Positions 34,961 to 42,192 are shown, counted from the stretch's first letter. The stretch: DNA of 47,809 nucleotides from an uncultured Psychrobacter sp. (GCF_947495825.1 NZ_CANMAH010000015.1:1-47809); one strand, 5' to 3'. Program-made: numbers and translations. Notes: generated from the letters alone by a model not told the origin.

Positions 34961-35845
34961 ATGATGATTCATCCTCAGTATGATCCCGTAGCGCTTTCCT
35001 TGGGTCCATTGGAAGTGCACTGGTATGGGCTAATGTATTTGCTAGCCTTTGCTGCCGCTTACGGTTTGGCTTGGTATCGCAGTACCAAACGCGACAATTG
35101 GACCACCGACATGGTCTCTGACTTAGTCTTTTATGGCGCGCTTGGTGTCATCTTAGGCGGTCGTATTGGCTATGTGCTGTTTTATCAGTTCGGTGAATTA
35201 CTCCAAAACCCTGCCTATATATTAAAAGTCTGGGAAGGCGGTATGTCTTTCCACGGCGGCTTTATCGGCGTCATGCTAGGTATGTGGTTCTTTGCCCGTA
35301 AATATAAAAAGACTACCTTTCAAGTATTCGATTTTATCGTTCCTTGTGTACCAACCGGCTTACTGTTTGGGCGTATCGGCAACTATATCAATGGCGAATT
35401 ATGGGGTCGCGTCTCAGACGGTGGCTATAACTGGCTGACCTACTTTCCGCAAGCCGCGGCGTTTGATATGGAGCAATTACAGAGCAATCCACAATTGCAA
35501 GAATTGATGATTGAAGTCAATGGTCAATACATATTGCCTCGTCATCCATCACAGCTATATGAAGCCTTTGCCGAAGGTCTGCTGCTATTTATATTCTTAT
35601 GGTGGTATTCATCAAAACCACGTCCACGTATGGCCGCCTCCGCTGTATTCTTACTAGGCTATGGCATCAGCCGCTTTATCATTGAATTCTTCCGCCAGCC
35701 AGATGCTGACCAAGGATTCATATTATTAGGTTGGATGACCAAAGGGCAAATCTTAAGCGCGCCGATGATTATCGCCGGCTTAATCATGCTGATTTATGCT
35801 TACAAACGCGGTATTTATGATTGGGGTAAGCAGTCTGCATATTAG
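34961..35845 (+). CDS. lgt: Prolipoprotein diacylglyceryl transferase
   Basis: A 294-residue inner-membrane enzyme that attaches diacylglycerol from phosphatidylglycerol to the lipobox cysteine, the first step of lipoprotein maturation. About seven membrane segments are visible. Family motifs include HWYGLMYLLAF, GGRIGYVLFY, the signature GRIGNYINGELWGR (about 140-153) and HPSQLYEA. Length is typical. It lies 180 bases after copS in the same direction, at the edge of the copper cluster. With lspA and lnt it gives the plasmid the whole pathway; the DUF411 lipoproteins are likely substrates. A second Met directly follows the first (34961 or 34964). Confidence 0.95.
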   Translation: MMIHPQYDPVALSLGPLEVHWYGLMYLLAFAAAYGLAWYRSTKRDNWTTDMVSDLVFYGALGVILGGRIGYVLFYQFGELLQNPAYILKVWEGGMSFHGGFIGVMLGMWFFARKYKKTTFQVFDFIVPCVPTGLLFGRIGNYINGELWGRVSDGGYNWLTYFPQAAAFDMEQLQSNPQLQELMIEVNGQYILPRHPSQLYEAFAEGLLLFIFLWWYSSKPRPRMAASAVFLLGYGISRFIIEFFRQPDADQGFILLGWMTKGQILSAPMIIAGLIMLIYAYKRGIYDWGKQSAY

Positions 35846-35859
35846 AAATAAGTGTCGAG

Positions 35860-36063
35860 GTGCATGAACAAATAAATATAAATGCAGTTCTAACAAGATA
35901 CATTCCATTTGCAGAATTAATACCTATGTTAGTACAAGGATTTTTATTCCTAAACCTAATTTTTTCATCAGATAGTGGAACTTCAAAAGCTAAAAACAAA
36001 TTTGGATATGTAACTTTTTATGTCAATGTAACCTATTTTAGATGTTATCTGTCTTTAAAATAA
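35860..36063 (+). CDS. Doubtful short reading frame after lgt
   Basis: A 67-residue frame beginning MHEQININAV, with GAGGTG just before its ATG. The middle is hydrophobic (ELIPMLVQGFLFLNLIFS). Its second half lies in the duplicated segment, and the equivalent DNA in copy 1 (near 5410-5500) has stops, so conservation as protein is not supported. It may be a remnant or chance frame. Confidence 0.2.
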   Translation: MHEQININAVLTRYIPFAELIPMLVQGFLFLNLIFSSDSGTSKAKNKFGYVTFYVNVTYFRCYLSLK

Positions 36064-36225
36064 CCAATTTCTTAGAAATTAATACAAGGAACTACATGAT
36101 GTATCGCAACAATTACGTAAGATTACATAGTTCCTTAGCGAATTAAAATTCATATTGACACTATAAATTAGTATATTATTTTAATAATTGGTTAAACCCT
36201 ATATAGCATAATTACTTCACCCACT

Positions 36226-36282
36226 AAAAAAACGTTTGAGGATTAAATCTAAATTAAGGATTTAATCCTCAAACGTTTTTTT
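36226..36282. terminator. 22-bp perfect hairpin flanked by A7 and T7, copy 2
   Basis: Positions 36226-36247 pair with 36261-36282 around a 13-base loop, with A7 and T7 at the ends. Relative to copy 1, two stem pairs have changed on both arms so that pairing is kept. It lies between lgt and CHAP copy 2. Confidence 0.8.
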
Positions 36283-36657
36283 CTGCTTATCAAACAGGAG
36301 ATATTGTTGTCAGGTTGGTCAGCTATATTCTATAAATGTTACACGAAATTACATTATAAAATAGGTATTTTTTATCATTTTATAAGCTTAAAAAGAGCTT
36401 TTATCAGATTTTTATTAGTGATGACATGCTTTACAGCCTATGCTAAAGTCCGATTTGTGTTTTGGCTAACAGTTTGACTTCCAATAAATTTATAAGGTTT
36501 TAGCGAAATCGTTGATAATGCCGGCCGCCTATGGAATAAGGGTTTGCAGCATAATTATTAGTCACCACAATGTGTATATTCTTGAGTTGTTGAGATTTAA
36601 TTGACTGCTCTGTTATGGACAACAGACCATTTTGAATTAACCGTAGGTATTAGATTT

Positions 36658-37380
36658 ATGAAACAGGCCTTATTGATTTTGTCAGTACTGGGTATGGGCA
36701 TAGCACAAACGAGTACTGCTGCTGTAACGACCTTTCAAACAAGTAATAATATAACCAATATTTCTGCGGCATCAAACTACAGTTCGTCAAAAAATATTTA
36801 TAGCACCAAAAGTGGTGCTTATGTTTCTAGCAATGATGAAATCAGTCAAGCAATTAGCAACTTAAGTGCGCAGGCTCAACAAAAAGAGAAACAGCTTTCG
36901 TTATCAAGTAGCCGCTTATATGCTGAAAGACAACAGCAGCAAGTCAATACTATCCCTGATAGCAATTCAGCACCCGCTATCGCTGCTGCTCGCGCTTCAC
37001 GAGTGGCTCTATCTAGCAGCTCTGGATACTGTGCCCGTTACGTACGTAAAGCACTACAATCAGCTGGTTATGAGTTCACTCCAAATCCTTCAGCCTATCA
37101 GTACGCTACTCGTGGCACACTTGATAAAGCAGGTTTCAGCAAAATCAGCAATGATATGCCAACCCAAGTAGGTGATGTTATTGTCTATGATCGCTCATCA
37201 AAGCGTCCACATGGCCATATTCAAATTTTCGATGGTACAGATTGGATTTCTGACTTCCGTCAGAACAGTATCAGCCCATACAGTGGTGTCTATGCTTATA
37301 CGACATGGCGTGATTCAAAATATGTGGATGACGCATCCGCATCAGATCGTAATATCTACCTTGCTATGAATGATAAATAA
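36658..37380 (+). CDS. Secreted CHAP-like protein, copy 2
   Basis: A 240-residue paralogue of the protein at 6138-6860, started at the equivalent ATG. It keeps the signal peptide, SGYCARYVRKAL and HGHIQIFDG. Most changes are in the polar linker (residues 22-95), including different signal-proximal residues (TAAVTTFQTSNN); the C-terminal half is almost unchanged. That pattern suggests selection on the domain, so both copies are probably functional. It is followed by the same terminator and then by merR and ATPase fragments. Confidence 0.75.
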   Translation: MKQALLILSVLGMGIAQTSTAAVTTFQTSNNITNISAASNYSSSKNIYSTKSGAYVSSNDEISQAISNLSAQAQQKEKQLSLSSSRLYAERQQQQVNTIPDSNSAPAIAAARASRVALSSSSGYCARYVRKALQSAGYEFTPNPSAYQYATRGTLDKAGFSKISNDMPTQVGDVIVYDRSSKRPHGHIQIFDGTDWISDFRQNSISPYSGVYAYTTWRDSKYVDDASASDRNIYLAMNDK

Positions 37381-37419
37381 GACCTGAGAAGTCAGCACAA
37401 CATATTTATTGCTTTTCTC

Positions 37420-37458
37420 CAACCCAGTAGTGATCTTACTATCATTGCTGGGTTTTTT
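37420..37458 (+). terminator. Terminator after CHAP gene 2
   Basis: AACCCAG...CTGGGTT stem followed by seven T, matching the terminator after copy 1. Confidence 0.72.
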
Positions 37459-37528
37459 TGTGCTTAACATCAGGGTGTATTTAACCTTTCATGATTTGAT
37501 CAGTCAGAAATAGACACTACTGATATCA

Positions 37529-37615
37529 TTACTCATTACAAGAATTATCGGCAAGCGCGTTTAAGATGCCACATGATACCGCTTGTGCACTACCTGCACA
37601 TTTCTGGCGCAAAAC
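37529..37615 (-). pseudogene. C-terminal fragment of a merR gene
   Basis: The last ~28 codons of a gene like that at 7009-7419, read on the minus strand and ending DNSCNE (copy 1 ends DNSCHE). The rest of merR is missing. At about 37615 it joins a fragment of the ATPase gene. Confidence 0.8.
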
Positions 37616-37616
37616 T

Positions 37617-37700
37617 GAGAAATTTTTGGATTGCTAGCATTACAAGACAAATTACGAAACGACGCTCATGAAGATGTGGCTTAGCTCAAAGCGTATGGGT
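37617..37700 (+). pseudogene. Internal fragment of a zntA-like ATPase gene
   Basis: Aligns with 9188-9272 of the intact ATPase gene (shared CTCATGAAG-TGTGGCT, AAAGCG, ATGGGT blocks), with several changes and a frame-breaking TAG. About 2.1 kb of merR-zntA, relative to copy 1, is absent between this and the merR fragment. It ends at an IS3-like terminal sequence. Confidence 0.8.
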
Positions 37701-37764
37701 AAACCACCCCGAGTTCGTCGTACTCTCTAAGACTGTTTAGTCTCCGAAAACCTGAGGCGGTTCA
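37700..37764. mobile_element. 65-bp remnant with two facing IS3-family ends
   Basis: Starts TAAACCACCCCGAGTTCGTC (like the left end at 1271) and ends GTCTCCGAAAACCTGAGGCG followed by GTTCA, which is the inverted form TGAACCGCCTCAGG. The two ends enclose almost nothing, so it is an internally deleted IS3 element or a MITE-like relic. Confidence 0.65.
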
Positions 37765-38750
37765 GATGGTTTTTTGAGAGATTATGACACTCTCAAAGCG
37801 ATTTGAAGTACTTGAGAAAGTTGATTATGATAGCACCTAAAGATTTACCAGAGTCATATCGAAAGACTAAACAAAAAAATGCCTCTGGGAGTTGACTCCT
37901 AGAGGCATTTAGTTTTTAATGTAGCTAACGGTTACAGAGTGCGTCAACACCCTGTAACGAACAAATAAGCATACGCAGTGCGTTATTTGAACAGCATTAA
38001 ATGCCCGTGTAGGTGCATTTTATCCAAAAACTGCTTTCATATCAACCTTATTCACTATACATTTTAAAAACTGCTTGTTCGCTCGTTACATCCTTGTGCT
38101 GCTCTCTTTGTACCCGTTACCCGTCAAATGGGTGGCAGGCCTCGGCGACGACTGCGTTTGACACAGGGGTAAGCTCTCGACAGGGGGTTCTAGACATATT
38201 GAGCAACGCAATGAGTGGTTACTCGTGCATATCGTAGCGGTATATTGGGTTTATGCCCTTGCTAGCGTATGACAGCACAGTAGCGGTTAAGAGCGTGTCT
38301 AGGCGGTGCTATCAGCCGTAATCTTAACAACCGTAGCTTGATACAGTGATACGGTCTTGATGACGCGATGGGCGATGAAGTCGGCATGACTAATCACATC
38401 AAATCCAAGGAATGCACTAAAGCGTTTGTGAGTGTTTTTATTATACTCATAACTGCTTTAGGGTGAGTGTTCCTTGAAATCTGCTCAAGGCTCCAAAATC
38501 AGCATAAATTCACTTAGGCTAATTTAAGTAGTATATAGCCCACTCGGCTATATACTATAAGAGTCCAGAGAAAAATTTAGAATAGTTATTATACAGCAGT
38601 CACTTATTCAGTGAGTCGATATTGTCATGGTTGATTCATAAGCTTAGTGTGAATAGAACGAGATCTATGCCTTGGGTAAACTACCTCCCAAACTTATAAC
38701 TGTTCTTTATCTTGAAATCCTAATTAAACTGAAACCTCGAATACTTTTAT
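37765..38750. other. ~1-kb stretch with no recognised gene
   Basis: No convincing reading frame. The left part holds a terminator-like hairpin (37876-37911) and several short inverted repeats, GTTACAG...CTGTAAC (37930-37957) and AAATAA...TTATTT around 37970-37990. Positions 38090-38400 are more G/C-rich than the surroundings and could hold a structured RNA or a replication or transfer element. Confidence 0.4.
37876..37911. terminator. Bidirectional hairpin terminator
   Basis: AAATGCCTCTGGGAG pairs with CTCCTAGAGGCATTT around a 4-base loop with one mismatch. It has A-rich sequence before and TAGTTTTTAA after. Confidence 0.7.
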
Positions 38751-39725
38751 TTAGTCAGCATCCAAAGTATTATCTTTGTTTTGAATAAGTATTAGAGCAT
38801 CTTGTGCTTTCTTAAGTTGATCTTGTAACAGAGTCACTTGTTCCTGCTTTGATAAATGACGGCTTGATAGCTCGCTATATTGTTTATTCAATACGCTATG
38901 CTCAGCTTCAAGCTTAGCCTGTGTTTGAGTCAACTGATCGTTGAGTCCTGATAGTTTGTTACGCTCAGCGATTATGGCCTTTAACTCCCCTTTAACCTCT
39001 GCTGTGTCAGTCGCTATCTCATTGCGTTCAGTAGTGACTTTCTTTAGCTCATCCTTAGTCGCGGTCAGTTCTATTTGCAGACGTGAAATTTCTGCTTTAT
39101 CGCTATGAGCAGTGGCTTCAAGCGTGGCCACTTTTGATAAGTTGACGTTAAGCTCTTTTGCTTGCTGGTCAAAGCTGCTGTGTAGCTCTGCAAGTTGCAC
39201 TTGGGCTGCATCTGTTTTAGCTTGCTCAAGCTCAAGCGCGTGCTGAGTATCACTGAGCGTCTGTAACAGCGTATCACGCTCAGCAGTCATTTGAGCTGTA
39301 CTGATTGCTGCTGCCTCTGCCGTTGCTGTGACTTCATCGAGCTGTACCAACAAATCGGCTTGTTCACTCTCTAGCGTTTTAACCGCCTCTTGCGCCTCAT
39401 CTGTTTCAGCTTGTGCCTTGGCCTTAATACTCTCTAGTGCCTCACGCTCTTTCACCAAGCGATCATTAGCGATATCAATGGCCGTCTGCCACATATCCGC
39501 ACCAAGCGCTTGTAAGCGCTCAGTGATACCACTTGGTAGCTCAACCTGTCTGAGCTGCTCTTCTTCTTGGTTATCCTGACGCCAAGACTTCATCGCCTCA
39601 CTGATGGTTGTGAATGAACCACCGCCCAAAGCCTTACGCACCTCAGCTAATGTTGGCTTAATTCCTTGTTCTTGCAATTGGTCGGCAGTAGCATGAATTT
39701 GCTGAATAGTGATGGCCATCATCAT
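38751..39725 (-). CDS. kfrA: KfrA-like DNA-binding coiled-coil protein
   Basis: A 324-residue protein when started at ATG 39725, with AAGGAC 5 bases upstream; two further Met follow directly. The N-terminal part (about 1-60, ITIQQIHATADQLQEQGIKP...RKALGGGSFTTISEAMKSWR) matches the KfrA DNA-binding domain. The rest is a long Ala/Glu/Gln/Lys-rich coiled coil (about 85-310). KfrA proteins of broad-host plasmids bind their own promoter and help plasmid stability. An inverted repeat of TGTAGTAT/ATACTACA lies upstream as likely operator. It is last in a leftward row of plasmid maintenance genes. Confidence 0.88.
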   Translation of the reverse strand: MMMAITIQQIHATADQLQEQGIKPTLAEVRKALGGGSFTTISEAMKSWRQDNQEEEQLRQVELPSGITERLQALGADMWQTAIDIANDRLVKEREALESIKAKAQAETDEAQEAVKTLESEQADLLVQLDEVTATAEAAAISTAQMTAERDTLLQTLSDTQHALELEQAKTDAAQVQLAELHSSFDQQAKELNVNLSKVATLEATAHSDKAEISRLQIELTATKDELKKVTTERNEIATDTAEVKGELKAIIAERNKLSGLNDQLTQTQAKLEAEHSVLNKQYSELSSRHLSKQEQVTLLQDQLKKAQDALILIQNKDNTLDAD

Positions 39726-39755
39726 CGTCCTTAATTTTGTATGAATAAATATGTA

Positions 39756-39812
39756 ATTGTTGTATATTATGTATGTAGTATAATACAATTTACAATATAC
39801 TACAATACAAAA
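39756..39812. promoter_or_regulatory. Probable KfrA operator
   Basis: TGTAGTAT (39774-39781) and ATACTACA (39797-39804) form a perfect inverted repeat with a 15-base centre; outer TTGTAT and ATACAA-like motifs extend the symmetry. It lies directly upstream of kfrA. Confidence 0.6.
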
Positions 39813-39817
39813 TATAA

Positions 39818-39842
39818 AAAAACCTCAAGTGATCTTGAGGTC
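39818..39842 (-). terminator. Terminator of the brnA transcript
   Basis: Self-complementary CCTCAAGTGATCTTGAGG (39823-39840), with seven T following it on the minus strand. It separates brnA from kfrA. Confidence 0.75.
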
Positions 39843-39860
39843 ACGGTCATTAAATTATAG

Positions 39861-40157
39861 TTAGTGATCCGCTAAGTATTCTTCTAGCGCATTATTGATC
39901 ATTTCTTGATAGTCACCACCTGTTTGCTTGGCTCTATCCTTAAACTTGGCAATGATACTTGGGTTGATGACGCTCGCTTCAGCAGAGAACGCTTGCGGCT
40001 TAATACTGCCACGGATAGCGTTTGACCAATCCGTAACTTCTGGAATATCTGATAAATCAATATTGTCATCACTAAGCGTTGCTAAATATTCTAAGTCCGC
40101 TTGTTGCTTTGCCGTTAGTGGTGGTAAATCGTCTATTTGATAGCTAACCTTGTTCAT
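39861..40157 (-). CDS. brnA: BrnA-type antitoxin
   Basis: A 98-residue protein when started at ATG 40157, where GGAGG lies 5-10 bases upstream; upstream in-frame codons belong to the brnT region. The N-terminal DIP/TDWSNAIRG segment and the C-terminal ribbon-helix-helix (VINPSIIAKFKDRAKQTGGDYQEMINNALEEYL) are typical of BrnA, which neutralises the RNase BrnT and represses the operon. The partner brnT lies upstream, with its reading frame overlapping the brnA start, but it is frameshifted. Confidence 0.88.
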   Translation of the reverse strand: MNKVSYQIDDLPPLTAKQQADLEYLATLSDDNIDLSDIPEVTDWSNAIRGSIKPQAFSAEASVINPSIIAKFKDRAKQTGGDYQEMINNALEEYLADH

Positions 40158-40430
40158 ATTGCCTCCTCTCACTCTTTGTGGCACGCCTAGCCGAGATAAT
40201 GCGTATAACCTCGCCACCATCTATGTCTGTCTGCGTATGGGCTACTAATAAGACTGCTGTGCCGTCTATTGTACCCAGCGCCTGCCACCGCTCCTCACCA
40301 TTTTCATACCTGTCTTGCTGACGCAGGCATAAAGGATCTAAAAAACCCGGGTAGCTGCCTCAAATGATAAACGGTGTTTGCACTGATTGGTGATGTTTTT
40401 TTGTTCATCCCATTCAAATCTAATACTCAT
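40144..40430 (-). pseudogene. brnT: Frameshifted BrnT-type toxin
   Basis: From ATG 40430 the frame reads MSIRFEWDEQKN...FEAATRVF, then TAG. One base inserted in the run of six T (minus strand, about 40340-40345) restores VFLDP...QDRYENGEERWQALG...GTAVLLVAHTQT and VIRIISARRATKSER, the full RNase BrnT pattern including its conserved R-W and E-R/A-R residues, ending at 40144. So one missing T disables the toxin. It could be real loss or a homopolymer sequencing error. Its start lies 8 bases after the RelB/DinJ-like stop. Confidence 0.82.
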
Positions 40431-40438
40431 CTTTTCTC

Positions 40439-40654
40439 TCAATCAGTATGCTCTTTATAGATTGGCAATTCATCTTGACTGACAGCTGCTACTTTCTGAT
40501 ACTCAAAAGATAGTGGCACTTTATTGGTTTGCGCCACTTGGGTCAAAAATAATTTGATCGCTTGAGACGGTGTTAATCCATAGCTTTCAAATACCGAAAA
40601 AGCATTTTCTTTTAGCTCTTGATCGAGCCTAATATTATAATTAGTTGTCGTCAT
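40439..40654 (-). CDS. RelB/DinJ-family antitoxin without its usual toxin
   Basis: A 71-residue protein with the RelB/DinJ start NYNIRLDQELKENAFSVFES, then LTPSQAIKLFLTQVAQTNKVP, a ribbon-helix-helix domain, and a short C-terminal tail. These antitoxins normally precede a RelE/YafQ-type RNase. Here the next gene, 8 bases on, is the brnT remnant, and no RelE-like frame is present. Either the toxin was lost, or the gene was captured as an orphan that can quench toxins elsewhere. Confidence 0.82.
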   Translation of the reverse strand: MTTTNYNIRLDQELKENAFSVFESYGLTPSQAIKLFLTQVAQTNKVPLSFEYQKVAAVSQDELPIYKEHTD

Positions 40655-40738
40655 AACATCACTTTTAGCTTATTTATGTACATATAATATAAGCCATTTG
40701 TATAGGCTACGCTAGCTCAATTACTCTTTTTTTCTTTG

Positions 40739-41692
40739 CTATGATTTCTGCTTAGGGAACGTATAGCCTATCGCCAGTAAGTGCTTTTTGTGGGTCTTTA
40801 AAAAAGCCTCATCTCTTAATTGAGTGTGTAACCAACTAATAACTTCTTGAGTGCTTTTACCTGATGGTGCGTAACTACCAAACGGTGAGTAGTTAGCCAA
40901 CAAAGGGGCAAAACGATCAATTTGCTTAACGGTTAGAGGTGGGATATCTCTATCCTCATTATTCTGATTTAGGCCCTCCTGTCCTTTTTTCTTAGTTGGC
41001 TTGGCCTTGACGGTGAATGTCAAACCTGTAACTGTGCGTCCACGTTTGATGTTTTCATAGGTGATTTTGATGTCGGTTTTCTGATTAATTTCTTTTATGG
41101 GCCCATCAACTGCATTCTCTTTCAAATTGTTGATGCGCTCATACGACTTAGGCGTGCCAAGTTCTTGCCTATATTGATCTAAAGTCATAGAAAAACCACC
41201 CTTCCCCTCAGACTTTTTTGCTAGATGGTAAAGGTCTAACGAGTAAGTCAATTTGAGGTTTAAGATATCTTCTTTTAAATATTTAGTGTAAGGGTTGAGC
41301 TTATCAAAAACCTGAAGTAAGTATATTACCTCATCTGTAAAATGCATCGATATATAGCCATCTGCATATTTCGACCTGATTAGCCATTGAACCTCTGTAT
41401 CATCACCATCCTTATCCTCATAAATGAATGTACGCTTCATTAATTTTTTGCTAGCTGATTTCATTTGCTTATAAGCCGAGTTTCTATCTATTCCGCTAAG
41501 CTTAGCAAATTCAGAAGACGCAACCTCTATCGGTGTTTTTTCAGTAGCATTATTAACCCTAACCAATGGGCTCGCTAGAATAATGATGCGCTTCTCATCA
41601 ATAGACATCTCTCTAAAAGCTTGAGTAATTTTATTCTGCATAACAATCCATTTTTCAGGATATTTTTTTTCGTATAGCTCGACATCATTCAT
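40739..41692 (-). CDS. repB: Rep_3-family replication initiator
   Basis: A 317-residue plasmid initiator with two winged-helix domains. The N-terminal WH1 part includes NKITQAFREMSIDEKRIIILA and FAKLSGIDRNSAYKQMK, the WH2 part LTYSLDLYHLAKK and LGTPKSYERINNLKENA. A Lys-rich linker and a C-terminal domain follow. Such proteins bind iterons as monomers to open the origin and repress themselves as dimers. Four 21-bp iterons lie 45-130 bases upstream of its start. Confidence 0.93.
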   Translation of the reverse strand: MNDVELYEKKYPEKWIVMQNKITQAFREMSIDEKRIIILASPLVRVNNATEKTPIEVASSEFAKLSGIDRNSAYKQMKSASKKLMKRTFIYEDKDGDDTEVQWLIRSKYADGYISMHFTDEVIYLLQVFDKLNPYTKYLKEDILNLKLTYSLDLYHLAKKSEGKGGFSMTLDQYRQELGTPKSYERINNLKENAVDGPIKEINQKTDIKITYENIKRGRTVTGLTFTVKAKPTKKKGQEGLNQNNEDRDIPPLTVKQIDRFAPLLANYSPFGSYAPSGKSTQEVISWLHTQLRDEAFLKTHKKHLLAIGYTFPKQKS

Positions 41693-41724
41693 TATGACAA
41701 CCTCATTATGCTAGTTACTTTAAG

Positions 41725-41822
41725 ATACTAGCATAATGCGGGATAAAAGTAGCATTTAAACGGGATAAAAGTAGCATAATGCGGGATAAAAGTAGCATAA
41801 TGCGGGATAAAAGTAGCATAAT
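41725..41822. repeat. Iteron array of the replication origin
   Basis: Four copies of a 21-bp iteron with core GGGATAAAAGTAGCAT begin near 41738, 41760, 41781 and 41802, plus a partial, diverged unit at 41725-41737. The 21-bp period keeps the sites on one face of DNA. The first full copy ends TTTAAA in place of AAT. It lies directly upstream of rep. Confidence 0.92.
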
Positions 41823-41930
41823 AGAGTGCGTAACCCTTTAATAGCAAAGCTTACAGACTGTCTAAAAGTCTTTAAAAGTTTTTAAAAGTAAAAAATATAT
41901 TTTTATTTTAAATAATAAGGAAAAAACCAA
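41823..41930. other. A/T-rich putative origin unwinding region
   Basis: Next to the iterons. AAAAGT is repeated three times at about 10-base steps (41862-41890) and is followed by a 35-base stretch almost free of G and C (41888-41922). This is the expected place for strand opening. No DnaA box was picked out with confidence. Confidence 0.55.
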
Positions 41931-42021
41931 AAAACCGACGGATTTAAGATGATAATTTGATCGACCAATCACTTGTAAAACTGATCAGTAGCTCAGAATG
42001 CAATTGTCCATTTACTTAATG

Positions 42022-42192
42022 TTATTCCACGTTCGCATGGTTCGGATCAAGCTTAGATCTTTGAAGATCTTCAAAAGCATGGTCAAAGATATTTTGAATA
42101 TCTTCGTCTGTCATTCTGGACAACCCTGTTTTCACATTCTCAATATCAGTCTCATTTTTTGTAGATAGTTTGTCTTCATTTTCAGTAGCCAT
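42022..42192 (-). CDS. Small hypothetical protein near the origin
   Basis: A 56-residue acidic protein when started at ATG 42192 (MATENEDKLS); a GTG at 42213 is also possible and neither has a good ribosome-binding site. A helical part (GLSRMTDEDIQNIFDHAFEDL) is visible, with no known domain. It lies between the origin and a second small gene. Confidence 0.45.
   Translation of the reverse strand: MATENEDKLSTKNETDIENVKTGLSRMTDEDIQNIFDHAFEDLQRSKLDPNHANVE

Larger units (their letters stand above)
35940..37615 (+). repeat. Second copy of the hairpin-CHAP-merR segment
   Basis: This stretch is similar to about 5410-7093 in the same orientation: leader, long hairpin, CHAP gene, terminator and the 3' end of merR. 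Similarity is high in the CHAP gene and patchy in non-coding parts. The 5' limit is uncertain; the 3' limit is sharp at about 37615, where sequence switches to an internal piece of the ATPase gene. Confidence 0.8.

Noticed and set aside
2874..35845. Idea that the window is a chromosomal piece because lnt, lspA, lgt, tat and ccm are usually chromosomal
   Set aside because: Rep with iterons, partition genes, relaxase and matching ends all indicate a plasmid; the gene order around these genes is not a usual chromosomal one.
37941..38560. Possible tRNA or rRNA-related RNA in the G/C-rich gene-free stretch
   Set aside because: No cloverleaf, TTCGA-type loop or CCA end could be found by eye; only simple inverted repeats.
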